From DASVUC01 sp038237225 (GTDB taxonomy: Bacteria; Planctomycetota; Phycisphaerae; Tepidisphaerales; Tepidisphaeraceae), in assembly GCA_038237225.1 (NCBI GenBank), contig JBBRYX010000022.1:1-64000 (forward strand): 64,000 nt of DNA, read 5' to 3'. The notes under the pieces are model-generated. The model was not told the origin of the DNA. It saw only the letters and a list, made by a program, of their open reading frames with translations, and did not search any database. Shown here piece by piece: positions 48,819 through 58,136 of this stretch; within the stretch, counting starts at the first letter, position 1; each line of letters begins with the position of its first letter. The translations under genes and the position numbers were made by a program.

Positions 48819-50549
48819 TTACGAGAGTTCGCCGATGTTTGAAACATCGGGCCAAACTCCACTGAGGGCGACGGCTTTTTCGATGGCGCATCCCAGTGCA
48901 AGAATCACGTCTTCACGATACAGCTTTCCGACAACCTCGATCAACTTCGGCCGGCCCTTGAAGATTCCATCTCTCAGGACCAGCGAAGGGTGACCGGTCA
49001 GGTTTGTATATTCGACCGTTACGCCCGCGTAAGGAAGCGTGATGTAGCAATCGACATTTTTCATTGTTTCATGCATGGCGCGCATGAGTTGGGAACGCAC
49101 CTGCTGCGCTCGGAGATAGTCGGCGGCGGGAAGCTCTGAACCGATTCGGAAGGCATTCGGCCAAGCGCCTTTTCCCTGCTGCTTTAACTTTCTCACATCA
49201 CCATTCATCAGCATCTCGATGAAGCTGGATGAGGACTCGCTGGCGATGGTCATGCTGATGACGCCGCCGAATTCAGGGCCGGGCAGGTTGATCGGGACCA
49301 GTTCTCCAACGATGCGTTTTACTTTCTCAAATGCTGAGCGATGCAGATCCGCCAGGCCGGGGTTTTTCTTGTACCACTCGCTCTCCCAGTTGAATCCCGC
49401 CGGGTCGTAACCCACGCGCAGCTGCTTGAGGTTGACGCTTGCGTCCCAGACGAAGGGCACATCCGCCGCGGTCGGATCGTTGTCGTCTGCTCCACAAATG
49501 GCGGAGAGAACCATCGCGCAATCTTCGACGGAGCGCGCGATCGGTCCGATCTTATCCATCGATCGGGAGAGCGCCATCGCGCCATATCGAGAGACGCGGC
49601 CATAGGTGGGGCGAAGGCCTGTCGTTCCGTTGATCATGCAGGGTGAGATGATGGATCCGTGGGTCTCGGTTCCGATCGCAAACGCGACACAGCCGGCGGC
49701 CACCATGGCACACGGGCCTGCGCTTGATCCGCTGGATCCTTCCTTGGGCGCCCAAGGCGTTCGCGTCGTTCCGCCGAACCAGACATCGCCCATGCACAAT
49801 TCGCCGAGCGACAACTTCGCGCAGAGCACGGCACCTGCATTTTCGAGCTTGGCAATGACCGTTGCATCATGATCGAATCGACGATCTTTGTAGATTTCGA
49901 CGCCCCAAGTGGTCGGATAGCCCTTCGCGGCAAAGCAATCCTTGGCGCCGTATGGAATTCCATGGAGGGGGCCGCGGCTCTTGCCTGCGGCGGACTCCTC
50001 GTCGGCACGCCTGGCCATCGCCAGCGCTCGGTCTTCTGTCAGCGTGATGACCGCGTTGAGCTTTCGGCCGATCGTTTTGAGCCGCTCCAGGTACATTTTG
50101 GTTAGCTCGAGGGATGAGATCTTCCGCGCATGAATCAGGCGCGATAAATCGGAAGCCGAGGCGAAGGCGAGTGATTGGACATTGCCGTCATACTCCGGGG
50201 TATTCGCCTCCCGGATGACGAAGTTCGACTCTCCCCGCGGCACGATCGTTCCCGGGACTCGGGGATTGAACTGGAGGGCGGGCTCGATGTTCCTGACATC
50301 ATGCTTTCGAAACGAAAGCATCAAGCCGCGTTTGCCTTTGACGCCGGCGAGGGCCATCTCCTGTTCGTCTTTGGTATAGGGATGGCCGAGGATTTGGTCT
50401 GTTGAGGCCAATTCTCTCGTGCTTAGATCGTTGCCGATTGCGGTAGCTGGGGCAGATGTTGGTGCAGCTTCAGCCTGACTTGCGGTAGCCGCAAGCGCTG
50501 CGACTGCGACGTTCTTCAATACTTCCCGGCGAGAATGTTTGTTGGCCAT
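48819..50549 (-). CDS. Tat-exported amidase (amidase signature family)
   Basis: A 576-residue protein. The N-terminus KHSRREVLKNVAVAALAATA is a twin-arginine signal, so it is probably exported folded. The amidase core shows the Ser-Ser-Lys triad: Lys in GIPYGAKDCFAAKG, the Gly/Ser-rich WAPKEGSSGSSAGPCAMVAA, and the nucleophile Ser in IGTETHGSIISP. Members hydrolyse amides (also GatA-like). Being exported rules out the Glu-tRNA amidotransferase role. No gatB/gatC is near. Substrate unknown. Confidence 0.88.
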   Translation of the reverse strand: MANKHSRREVLKNVAVAALAATASQAEAAPTSAPATAIGNDLSTRELASTDQILGHPYTKDEQEMALAGVKGKRGLMLSFRKHDVRNIEPALQFNPRVPGTIVPRGESNFVIREANTPEYDGNVQSLAFASASDLSRLIHARKISSLELTKMYLERLKTIGRKLNAVITLTEDRALAMARRADEESAAGKSRGPLHGIPYGAKDCFAAKGYPTTWGVEIYKDRRFDHDATVIAKLENAGAVLCAKLSLGELCMGDVWFGGTTRTPWAPKEGSSGSSAGPCAMVAAGCVAFAIGTETHGSIISPCMINGTTGLRPTYGRVSRYGAMALSRSMDKIGPIARSVEDCAMVLSAICGADDNDPTAADVPFVWDASVNLKQLRVGYDPAGFNWESEWYKKNPGLADLHRSAFEKVKRIVGELVPINLPGPEFGGVISMTIASESSSSFIEMLMNGDVRKLKQQGKGAWPNAFRIGSELPAADYLRAQQVRSQLMRAMHETMKNVDCYITLPYAGVTVEYTNLTGHPSLVLRDGIFKGRPKLIEVVGKLYREDVILALGCAIEKAVALSGVWPDVSNIGELS

Positions 50550-50747
50550 AGCTGATTCAAAACCCAGAAGGACTCGGAATGCTGAGTTGTACTCTTCGAT
50601 CTTGAAATAGATCCAGGTCTGCGACGCGATAATATTCTTTGCGCGTCCATCGATGAACGAACGGCTCGAACTGCGTCACAGGTTCTTCGATAAGAACAGA
50701 CATCGCGCACGATTTTAGCCGCGTCTCGATTCAGAAAACAATCGGAA

Positions 50748-51674
50748 TTAAGCCGCCAGTCCCACCGTCTCCTGCACGACATACAGTGGCCTTTGCTTCA
50801 TCTCTTCGTAAATCCGCCCGACATACTCACCGAGGATACCGATGGCGATGAGTTGCACTCCGCCGAGGAAGAGGATGGAGAGGATTAGTGTCGTAAATCC
50901 GCTGCCCGCTTGCTTGTGCAGGGTGAAGAAGGTGATGAGATAAAACAGTGCGGCGAGGAACGTGAGGGCGGAGACGAGGAGCCCCATATAAGTGACCCAG
51001 CGAAGGGGACGGTAGCTGAAGCTGAAGATTGCATCCATCGCGTAGCGGATGAGCTTTCGGAGGGTTTGTTTGGGCGCGCCGGCGGCACGGTCCTGGCGGT
51101 CGTAGAGCACGGAGCCTTGCTTGAATCCGAGCCAGGATCTGAGGCCGGGGATGAATCGGTTTCGTTCGGGGAGCTTGTTGAATTCATCCACGACGCGCCG
51201 GTCCATGAGTCCAAAGATTCCGGCATCCGGGGCGCTGGGCAGATCCGACAAGGCGCGCATCACGGGATAGAACAAGCGGAAGCCGATGGAGCGCATTCCC
51301 TGATCGCCGCGGCTGGTGCGTTCGCCGAGCACGACCTGTAGGCCTTGCTTCCACTTGTTGACCATGTCGGCGATGACTTCAGGGGGATCCTGCAAATCGC
51401 CGTCGATCAGGACGACGCAATCGCCGCGCGCGTGGTGGATGCCTGCGGTTACGGCGGGCTGGTGGCCGAAATTTCGGGAGAGGTTGATGAGCTTGAATCG
51501 CGGATCTTCGGCGTGGTATTGGCGGATGATTTCGCCCGAGCGATCATGGGAGCCGTCGTTGACGAGGACCGCTTCCCACGGCTCAGCGGTGGAATCCAAT
51601 GCCGCGGTCAGGCGCTTGCGCAGCTCGGGCAGGTTTTCTTCTTCGTTAAAGATGGGGACGACCACCGAGATCAT
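50748..51674 (-). CDS. Polyprenyl-phosphate sugar transferase, GtrB/DPM1-like GT2
   Basis: A 308-residue protein: SVVVPIFNEEENLPELRKRL, AVLVNDGSHDRSGEII, LSRNFGHQPAVTAGIHHARG, VVLIDGDLQDPPEVI (DxD/DGDLQDPP), and two C-terminal membrane helices (MGLLVSALTFLAALFYLITF and LSILFLGGVQLIAIGILG). The motif set matches GtrB/DPM1 enzymes that load a sugar onto undecaprenyl phosphate. No flippase is next to it. It starts at the ATG at 51674, divergent from the PilM-like gene. Confidence 0.9.
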   Translation of the reverse strand: MISVVVPIFNEEENLPELRKRLTAALDSTAEPWEAVLVNDGSHDRSGEIIRQYHAEDPRFKLINLSRNFGHQPAVTAGIHHARGDCVVLIDGDLQDPPEVIADMVNKWKQGLQVVLGERTSRGDQGMRSIGFRLFYPVMRALSDLPSAPDAGIFGLMDRRVVDEFNKLPERNRFIPGLRSWLGFKQGSVLYDRQDRAAGAPKQTLRKLIRYAMDAIFSFSYRPLRWVTYMGLLVSALTFLAALFYLITFFTLHKQAGSGFTTLILSILFLGGVQLIAIGILGEYVGRIYEEMKQRPLYVVQETVGLAA

Positions 51675-52055
51675 ATTTGGTGGGGCGAATCATACAGCGA
51701 CGCCGGACGCCACGCATCTACATTGACACGCTTGGCGCGTGAATCTGGTGAACGGATAACGTCCGGAGCGAAGCGGACGTTCCTGACGCCGTATGAGAAC
51801 CCAATACCGTCCGAAAATACAAAGGATCAGGGGTTTTCGTGATTCGCATTTGGTATGTCATTGATGCGGGCATGAGGAAGGCGATCGAATGGTCCTCGTG
51901 AGGCCGCACGAACAACTCGATGGTCATCAGGATCCAACCCGGGCTCGCGAACGAGCGGGTGGTCTCGGTGGATTGAGTCTGCTCAAAGGTTCCGTGGCAC
52001 GAGGCGCTTAGATTCAGGCGGCGTGCTGCAGGGAGAGGGCGCCCGGAGGTGCCCG
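51675..52055. other. Gap of about 380 bp, no gene seen
   Basis: A small palindrome (AACGTCCG / CGGACGTT, 51758-51781) is the only clear structure. Short frames are present but lack coding features. Confidence 0.55.
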
Positions 52056-52916
52056 ATGTTGTGGTTTTGCCGAAAAATGACGTCGATCGGCGTGGACGCA
52101 GGTTCTCGAACGATCAAGGCGGCGCAGCTCACCCGAACGCGGGAAGGTTTTAAGCTCCACGCTGCGGCGGTGTTTCCGCTGGAACGTCCGAATAAGATTT
52201 TCGATGCCGATGCGGCGGGAAGGTTCCGGCAGATGCTCGAGAACCAGGGATTTGAGGGCCGGCGCATTGTCCTGAGCACGAAAGGCGGGGAGCAGGCGGA
52301 AGTGTTTAAGGAAGCGGGGTTCAATCTAAAGGCAGTCGATCAGCCGATTGCGGCGCTGAGCCGGGCCTGCGTGAGCGGGATCAATTTGCACAATGATGAG
52401 CAGCCGACGGCGGTGATTGCGGATCTTGGCTGGCTTGGCGGCGCCTTTGCGGTCACGCATGGCCGTGAGATTCGTTTTCAGCAGCCGCTCGAATGCGCCG
52501 GTATGGGTGCGGCTCATAGCGCGATCGTCGACCGCTTCGGACTTGGCGACGAGATTTCAGAAGGTTTGCTGCGCGAAGTTTACGTGGATTTTGCAAGCTC
52601 CAAGGCGCCTCCCGAATCGGTGCATGCGGGATGGACTCGGGTGATGCTGATGCGGCGATTGGGCGAGTTGACCGCGGAAATGGCCGATGCGCTGGCGCAT
52701 GTTCGGCAGCGATACCCGATCAGACCGACCCGGCTTTTTCTTACGGGCGGCGGCGCTCAGTCGCGCGGGCTTGATAGTTATTTCGCGGATCGTCTTGGGA
52801 TCGATGTCGTCATTTGCCGGCCGTCGTCGCTGGTGAACTGCAACGGAACAGCGCAGGCGCTGGCACAGTCTCCCGCGCTTGTGCAAGCGATTGGGTTGGC
52901 GAGGTGGGAGGCATGA
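52056..52916 (+). CDS. PilM-like actin-fold pilus assembly protein
   Basis: A 286-residue protein with an actin/FtsA-like pattern: SIGVDAGSRTIKAAQLTRTR, IVLSTKGGEQAEVF, PTAVIADLGWLGGAFAVTHG, LECAGMGAAHSAIVDRFG and RLFLTGGGAQSRGLDSYFAD. PilM sits on the inner face of the membrane and docks PilN for type IV pili or type II secretion. It is followed by a pseudopilin gene, supporting this role, but no pilN/O/P/Q is in the window. ATG at 52056 used; ATG at 52077 (MTSIGVD) is equally likely. Confidence 0.78.
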   Translation: MLWFCRKMTSIGVDAGSRTIKAAQLTRTREGFKLHAAAVFPLERPNKIFDADAAGRFRQMLENQGFEGRRIVLSTKGGEQAEVFKEAGFNLKAVDQPIAALSRACVSGINLHNDEQPTAVIADLGWLGGAFAVTHGREIRFQQPLECAGMGAAHSAIVDRFGLGDEISEGLLREVYVDFASSKAPPESVHAGWTRVMLMRRLGELTAEMADALAHVRQRYPIRPTRLFLTGGGAQSRGLDSYFADRLGIDVVICRPSSLVNCNGTAQALAQSPALVQAIGLARWEA

Positions 52917-53031
52917 GCGCGTGTTTATAGGACGGCAGGCGACGTCAAGTCTTATGAGGATCGCGACGATTCTCAGGGGTAGAGGGATTCCCGGGCTTGC
53001 GTGCCGGGCATCCGCTTAAGGAGATTCGTTC

Positions 53032-53526
53032 ATGCGTGCTGTCATTCGTCTGCGATTCCTGGGATTTTCGCTGGCCGAGTTGTTCGTGGTTGGCATCGTC
53101 CTGATGGTGATCGGGGCCAACACGATTCCGCGGTTCAGCCGCGGGGCGGACAGCCTTGCAGAGGCAGCGCTCTCGGGGAATCTTGCGGTGCTGCGGAATG
53201 GGTTGGATGTTTATTCTTCTGACCACGGCGGGCAGTTTCCGAGCGTCGGCAACTTCGATGCGCAGATGACGCAGTATACGGACGATCAGGGGAATGCTTC
53301 GGCGATTGCGGATTCGGCTCATCGGCATGGGCCGTATCTTAGGCGGGTTCCGGTGCTGCCGGTTGGGCCGGTGGGGTTGAAGGGATCTCCCATTGTGCTG
53401 GATGCTTCGAGTGCGCCCGGCGCGATCCCTGCTGGATGGATCTACAATCCAAAGACCGGTGACGTGCGAGCGAACCTGCCCGATGATTCGCTCGACTACG
53501 CGGGCAAGCGGTATAACCAGTATTGA
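53032..53526 (+). CDS. Pseudopilin with type IV prepilin signal (GspG-like)
   Basis: A 164-residue protein. The N-terminus RLRFLGFSLAELFVVGIVLM has the prepilin peptidase site G^FSLAE followed by the hydrophobic alpha1 helix. The globular part (LAVLRNGLDVYSSDHGGQFP) resembles GspG/type II pseudopilin heads with a GWIYNPKTGDVRAN tail. It is probably exported and cut by PilD, assembling with a type II secretion or pilus-like machine. It follows the PilM-like gene by 115 bp. Confidence 0.9.
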   Translation: MRAVIRLRFLGFSLAELFVVGIVLMVIGANTIPRFSRGADSLAEAALSGNLAVLRNGLDVYSSDHGGQFPSVGNFDAQMTQYTDDQGNASAIADSAHRHGPYLRRVPVLPVGPVGLKGSPIVLDASSAPGAIPAGWIYNPKTGDVRANLPDDSLDYAGKRYNQY

Positions 53527-53557
53527 TTCGGTTCGCGGCAACTGCACAATCGCGGTC

Positions 53558-54226
53558 ATGGCTGCCGCGGATGAGATTCAGAAGTTCACCAACGACGTGA
53601 TCGGGTGGTTCAATCACGCCTACTATTTCAATAAACAACAGACGTGGCTCAACACATTCTGGCGGGGGGTGCACGTTCACAAGTGTCCGACGGATCTCTG
53701 GGTTTACCAGGAGATTCTTTACGAGACGAAGCCGACGGTGATTATTGAAACGGGGACGGCTAACGGCGGATCTGCATTGTATCTTGCGCAGATTGGAGAG
53801 TTGTTGGGCGGCGTAAGGGTGATCACGGTGGACATCACCAACGATCGGCCACCGACGCCGTTGCCGGTGCATGCGTCGATTACTTATCTGACTGGATCGT
53901 CCACGGATCCACGGATGCTGGATGAGGTTCGGAAGCGCATTCAGCCGGGGGATCGGGTGATGGTGATTCTGGACAGCGATCATCGTGAGCCGCATGTTCG
54001 GGCTGAGTTGGAGGTTTATCCGGGGCTGGTGACGCCGGGGTGTTATTTGATTGTCGAGGATACGAACGTGAACGGGCATCCGGTTTATCCGCTGCACGGA
54101 CCGGGGCCGATGGAGGCGTTGGCGGGGTTTCTTCCGTCGCATCCGGAGTTTGAGCCGGATCGGGGGCGGGAGAAGTTTATGCTGACGTTCAATCCGAATG
54201 GGTATTTGCGAAAGTCGGGAGCTTAG
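53558..54226 (+). CDS. CmcI-like methyltransferase/hydroxylase family protein
   Basis: A 222-residue Rossmann-fold protein: YQEILYETKPTVIIETGTAN (SAM-binding GTANGGSALYLAQ), VRVITVDITNDRP, YLTGSSTDPRMLDEV, VMVILDSDHREPHVRAEL, YLIVEDTNVNGHPVYP. This matches the CmcI/rhamnosyl O-methyltransferase family, which methylates sugars. ATG at 53558 is chosen. A glycan-modifying role fits the nearby glycosyltransferase, but the substrate is unknown. Confidence 0.82.
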   Translation: MAAADEIQKFTNDVIGWFNHAYYFNKQQTWLNTFWRGVHVHKCPTDLWVYQEILYETKPTVIIETGTANGGSALYLAQIGELLGGVRVITVDITNDRPPTPLPVHASITYLTGSSTDPRMLDEVRKRIQPGDRVMVILDSDHREPHVRAELEVYPGLVTPGCYLIVEDTNVNGHPVYPLHGPGPMEALAGFLPSHPEFEPDRGREKFMLTFNPNGYLRKSGA

Positions 54227-54255
54227 TCCGGGCGGAGGGCGCGAAGGCGCGGTCA

Positions 54256-54277
54256 CCCCCGGTGTATTCACCGGGGG
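54256..54277. repeat. Hairpin CCCCCGGTG-TATT-CACCGGGGG
   Basis: A perfect 9-bp GC-rich stem with a TATT loop directly between two convergent genes. It is likely a dispersed repeat and might terminate either gene. Confidence 0.7.
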
Positions 54278-54318
54278 CTAAATTCATTTGCGAGTCGCTT
54301 GGGATGTTGTGGGAGATT

Positions 54319-55161
54319 TCAGGGGGGAATGGGGAGGAGGTGGGCGGTGATGATTTCGGAGGGGGCCTGGGCGAGGGTGGATCTTAGGGCGGCATCGGTT
54401 TGGTAGGGTGTGGCGGGGATGCGGCAGGCGGGGATCATGAGGTCGAGTTGGGGAACCAAGAAGGGCCAGGGGTGGATGGTGACGTCGTTGTTTTGGCGGG
54501 TGAGGGTGAATTTTGTCCTGGTGGTGTTGGGGAGGGGGAGGTCTCGGGTGGTTGTGATTGGGGATTCGGTGCAGCAGGCGGCGAGGCTGATCTGGTCCAT
54601 GATCTGGAGGAGGGCGAAGTTGTATTGGAGTTGATCTTCGGAGCCTTGCTTGGTGCCTTTGGCGACGGTGTGGCGGGCGGTTTGCTCGCTGTGCAGGCCG
54701 AGCTGGGCGCGGAGGTTTTCCTGGCGCTCGAGCTCGCGCTGCTGGAATTTTACGATGGCGAAGCGGTCCTGGGGATCTTCGAGGTTGAAGTGGGCGTCGG
54801 GTTTGGATTCGGGGCGGTCGGTGGCCATGACGGAGAGGGAGAGGACGTGGAGGCTGACGAGGAGGCCGGCGTAGGGGTGTTTTTTGGTGGCGGTTTCGAC
54901 GGATGCAGTCCAGACTTTGAAGGCGATGGGTCTGGGGGTTTCGAAAACGTCGAGGGGGAGATGATCGGGGTTGAGGGTGGGTTCGTTGTCGTGGAGGGGC
55001 CAGCCGGAGTCGTGGAGGGAGATGCCGAGGATTGCGGGGTCGCGGGGACTGGGGGAGGGGAAGGCGTTGTTGCCGAAGGCGTCGGCGATTTGGCCTGCGA
55101 TTTGGGCGTGGTCGTGCTGGTTGATGATGAGGAAATCGTTGCCGTCGTGGCGGCGGATCAT
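54319..55161 (-). CDS. DUF3891 family protein
   Basis: A 280-residue protein starting MIRRHDGNDFLIINQHDHAQ, with AILGISLHDSGWPLHDNEPT, HPYAGLLVSLHVLSLSVM, RAQLGLHSEQTARHT and LLQIMDQISLAACC. This pattern of HD-like helices matches DUF3891 (a metal-dependent HD-domain relative is suspected), function unknown. ATG at 55161 is selected; the frame is open upstream to 55227. Convergent with the CmcI-like gene. Confidence 0.7.
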   Translation of the reverse strand: MIRRHDGNDFLIINQHDHAQIAGQIADAFGNNAFPSPSPRDPAILGISLHDSGWPLHDNEPTLNPDHLPLDVFETPRPIAFKVWTASVETATKKHPYAGLLVSLHVLSLSVMATDRPESKPDAHFNLEDPQDRFAIVKFQQRELERQENLRAQLGLHSEQTARHTVAKGTKQGSEDQLQYNFALLQIMDQISLAACCTESPITTTRDLPLPNTTRTKFTLTRQNNDVTIHPWPFLVPQLDLMIPACRIPATPYQTDAALRSTLAQAPSEIITAHLLPIPP

Positions 55162-55473
55162 GGTGATACTATACGGATTCCGTTGGATTCTGGCGCGTGA
55201 TTTCGGTTCGATAAAAGCGCCCGGCAAGCGGGGCCGCTAACCGAAGGGGGAAGGATAATTTGAGATCGTAGTACGGCGGTATTGAGGGGGACAACAGGGG
55301 GGAATGGGATTGTGCCGATGAGGGGTTGTTGGGAGAGAGGGTAAGCTCTGCGGATTCGGTGCCGTGTGCGCTGGGAAGTTTTAGCGGCTTGAGAGGTGAA
55401 GACACGGGCAGGATGCTTCGTGATACGAGAGGTGAAGACACGGGCAGGATGCCCGTGATACGAGGAAGTCACT
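55162..55473. other. Gap of about 310 bp with repeats
   Basis: It contains a CAAGCGGGGCCGCTAAC unit near 55224-55241 (also near 44850 and 48764) and a two-copy direct repeat of ACACGGGCAGGATGC at 55397-55462. The promoter for the ammonium transporter should lie here. No gene is seen. Confidence 0.6.
55397..55462. repeat. Direct repeat of GGTGAAGACACGGGCAGGAT
   Basis: Two copies of GAGGTGAAGACACGGGCAGG are 34 bases apart; the second continues into GCCCGTGATAC as in the dispersed hairpins. Confidence 0.8.
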
Positions 55474-56709
55474 ATGGATCAGATACCTACGGTTCCGCTG
55501 TTGTTGCTTGGGGCGATGGCGCTTTTGATTCGGGCGGGGTCGGCGCTGCATACTTGCGGGTTGTCGCGGTCGAAGAATGCGGCGGCGGCGATCGTGCGGA
55601 GCATCGTTGAGATGGCGATCGCGGCGCTGGCGTTCTGGGTCATCGGGGGAGCGATCATGTGCGGAGTGGGTGGAGAGGCGATTGGGTTCAATAAGTATCT
55701 GCTGTTTCTGATGCGGGGGGATGAGCGGTTTTTGAACGTGGAGCTGTTCTTCAATCTGGCGCTGGTGATGATTGCGGTAGCGCCGATCTCGGCGGCGCTG
55801 AGCGAGCGGTCGCGGATGCTACCGATCGGCGTGGCGGCGGCGGCGACTGCGGGGTTAGTGGTGCCGGTGTGCGGATATTGGACGTGGATCAACAGCGGGT
55901 GGTTGTATCGGATGGGTTTTGTGGACAATGCGGGGGCGAGCGTGATTCATGTGACGGGTGGATTGGTGGCGGCGGTGGGGGCGATGTTTGTGGGGGCGCG
56001 GCAGGGGAAATACAACACGGATGGGTCGACGAATTTTATTCCGGGGCACAGCGTGTCGCTGGCGGCGGGGGGATTGCTGCTGATGGCGGTGGCGTGGGTG
56101 CCTTATGTGGTGGGGGCTTGTCTGCTGCATCAGTTGAGTCATATGCGCGTGGCGACGAACGTGATCCTGGCGGCATCGGCATCGGTGGTGGTGAGCTATG
56201 GGATGAGTCAGTCGAGGTATGGGAAGGCGGATGTGCATCTAACGCTGGGAGGGTTGCTGGCGGGGCTCGTGTCGATCTGCGCGGGAGCGGGCGTGGTGAA
56301 TCCGGTGGCGGCGGTTGCGATCGGGGCGGTGGGCGGGTGGCTGGTGATGTGGGCGACGGTGCAGGTGGATATGGCGCTGAAGATTGATGATCCGAGCGGG
56401 ACGATCGTGGCGCATATTGTGGGCGGGGCGTGGGGGACAATTGCGGTGGGGATTTTTGCGTCCCCCCCCCAGGATTCGTGGGGGCAACGGGTGCGGCTGA
56501 TGGGGGTGCAGGCGCTCGGGTTGTGCGCGATGGGGGCGATGGCGATTCTTGTTGCGGTGGTTTTGTTTGGTGCGCTGAAGTCGGTTCGGGCGCTGCGCGT
56601 GGTGGAGGCGGATGAATTTGATGGGTTGGATCTGGCGGAGCATGATTTGAATGCGTATCCGGATTTTCAGCAGACGATGATTAAGAGTTATCATTTGCGG
56701 GAGGCTTGA
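55474..56709 (+). CDS. Amt/MEP/Rh-family ammonium transporter
   Basis: A 411-residue protein with about eleven membrane segments. The family pattern is clear in NAGASVIHVTGGLVAAVGAM (first pore His), FIPGHSVSLAAGGLLLMAVA, GLVSICAGAGVVNPVAAVAI, and the second pore His in TIVAHIVGGAWGTIAVGIF. It conducts ammonia across the inner membrane. No glnK/glnB is adjacent, unusual for amt. Loops are short, and the C-terminus (~50 residues) is acidic. Confidence 0.9.
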   Translation: MDQIPTVPLLLLGAMALLIRAGSALHTCGLSRSKNAAAAIVRSIVEMAIAALAFWVIGGAIMCGVGGEAIGFNKYLLFLMRGDERFLNVELFFNLALVMIAVAPISAALSERSRMLPIGVAAAATAGLVVPVCGYWTWINSGWLYRMGFVDNAGASVIHVTGGLVAAVGAMFVGARQGKYNTDGSTNFIPGHSVSLAAGGLLLMAVAWVPYVVGACLLHQLSHMRVATNVILAASASVVVSYGMSQSRYGKADVHLTLGGLLAGLVSICAGAGVVNPVAAVAIGAVGGWLVMWATVQVDMALKIDDPSGTIVAHIVGGAWGTIAVGIFASPPQDSWGQRVRLMGVQALGLCAMGAMAILVAVVLFGALKSVRALRVVEADEFDGLDLAEHDLNAYPDFQQTMIKSYHLREA

Positions 56710-56769
56710 GGGGGATCGCGTAAGAACCGCGACGCAGGCGTCGCCACTACGAAGAGGGAAGCAGTCCAA

Positions 56770-56901
56770 TCAGGTGAAGAAGCGGAAGAAGAGGAAGAGG
56801 AAGGCGGCGATGTAGATTGTCCAGACGGCGAGGCCGAGGGCCCAGATCAGGAGGAGGATTGCCCACTGCGCGATGTTGCGGCGGGGTTGTTCTGACCTCA
56901 T
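56770..56901 (-). CDS. Small predicted single-span membrane protein
   Basis: Reading from the ATG at 56901: 43 residues, a polar start (MRSEQPRRNIAQ) then one hydrophobic helix (WAILLLIWALGLAVWTIYIA) ending in Phe-rich AFLFLFFRFFT. Single TM with arginines inside is a common small-protein pattern. There is no homologue I can name. It lies between amt and the Trm112-like gene. Confidence 0.45.
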   Translation of the reverse strand: MRSEQPRRNIAQWAILLLIWALGLAVWTIYIAAFLFLFFRFFT

Positions 56902-56960
56902 GGTGGGGGGAGAACCCCGGTCTTCCGACCGGGCCATTGGGGTCGGAAACGGATTGAAGG

Positions 56961-57194
56961 TTAGGGGATTTGTTCCTTGTAGCGCTGCTTGAAGTCGTCG
57001 AGTGAATTCACACCTGGGGGGAGCTTGGCTTCTTCGATGAGCATGACGGGGATGCCGTCGCGGACGGGGTAGCTTAGGCCGCCGACTTCGGCGATGAGGA
57101 AATCACCTTCCTGGCGCAGCTTGCTGCGGGTGAGGGGGCATCGGAGGAGGTCGAGGAGTTCGGGATCGAGCTGGTGATGGGTGGGTTCAGACAT
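56961..57194 (-). CDS. Trm112/UPF0434-family small protein
   Basis: A 77-residue protein: LDPELLDLLRCPLTRSKLRQ, FLIAEVGGLSYPVRDGIPVML. This is the Trm112p-like fold that activates methyltransferases in eukaryotes and archaea; bacterial members (YcaR) are uncharacterised. Only the CP of the first zinc-binding pair is present, with no further cysteines, so zinc binding is unlikely. Start M at 57194 preferred to 57203. Nearby gene is unrelated. Confidence 0.82.
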   Translation of the reverse strand: MSEPTHHQLDPELLDLLRCPLTRSKLRQEGDFLIAEVGGLSYPVRDGIPVMLIEEAKLPPGVNSLDDFKQRYKEQIP

Positions 57195-57207
57195 TTGACT
57201 CAAAAGG

Positions 57208-58110
57208 TTAAAGGAACAGACGCAGGCAGTATAAGGAATCGGCGAGAAGGATCAACGAAACGGCATCGGGCGAGGGCTGCTGCAACGTTACGGCGTGCAA
57301 CAATTGATCGGCGAGAAGGCGGGTTTGGGGGTTCCAGATGAATGGGAAGAGTGCCCAGGGTTGGGAGGTGGCGTGATCGGGTTGGGTTTCGGCCAGGTGA
57401 TAGTGGGTTGCGCGCTCGACGGAGGAGGCGACGGTGCGATCTTCGGCTTGGACGGCGAAGCTGCCGAGGGCGTGGAGGGTGCAGAGTTCGTGATACCAGT
57501 ACGTTTCCGGGGAATCAGATTGGGATGGGATGAGGAATGCGCCGCTGGGTTGTTGGGCGCGAGCGAGTTGGCCCATGACGCCGGCGGCGAGATCGGTCCA
57601 GGGATCTCGGATGAAGAGTTTGCCGGCGACGTGGATCGCGAGGGCGGTCCAGGCCGCGGTGCTGGCGACGGCGCCGGCGGCCGCGGGGATCCCGGTTGTT
57701 GGGAAATGGGTTTGGCTGAGTCCATCGGCAAGAACATCGCACCAGGCGCGGAGCGCTTGATCCCAACGGCCGAACTCCATTCGGGGCAGGCGCTCGAACT
57801 GGAGCTTGTAGGTCAGGAGCCAGGCGTAGAGGAGGAGGGGGCGGTAGACGGGTCGGTGGTGGCCGAGGCGATCGAGGACGATGACCTCTGGTAAGAGGGC
57901 GCTTCCGGCTAGCTCGATCAGTCGGTCCACCCATTCGCGCGGCAGCTCCTGGTTGAGAAGAATGTGAGGAAACATGAGCGCGCGCTCGATCTGCACGGCG
58001 GCACCCGCTTCGGCGCTTGGTGAAAAACCTGATTGATCCGCAAGCGGCTGCTCAATCAGCCGAGCATAGTGAAGTGCGGCTGCGAGAATGTGGCTGGAAT
58101 TGCTGTTCAT
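57208..58110 (-). CDS. Hypothetical helical protein beside the kinase
   Basis: A 300-residue soluble protein, helical and rich in Ala/Leu/His. Features are EVIVLDRLGHHRPVYRPLLL, an AAWTALAIHVAGKLF segment and ETYWYHELCTLHALGSFAVQ. The spacing of aromatic-rich helices hints at an (alpha/alpha) barrel, but no known family is recognised. It is in the same strand and close (~25 bp) to the Ser/Thr kinase gene, so is probably co-transcribed with it and the sigma factor. Confidence 0.6.
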   Translation of the reverse strand: MNSNSSHILAAALHYARLIEQPLADQSGFSPSAEAGAAVQIERALMFPHILLNQELPREWVDRLIELAGSALLPEVIVLDRLGHHRPVYRPLLLYAWLLTYKLQFERLPRMEFGRWDQALRAWCDVLADGLSQTHFPTTGIPAAAGAVASTAAWTALAIHVAGKLFIRDPWTDLAAGVMGQLARAQQPSGAFLIPSQSDSPETYWYHELCTLHALGSFAVQAEDRTVASSVERATHYHLAETQPDHATSQPWALFPFIWNPQTRLLADQLLHAVTLQQPSPDAVSLILLADSLYCLRLFL

Positions 58111-58136
58111 AAGAAGCGCGTGAGTTGCACAGTCCT

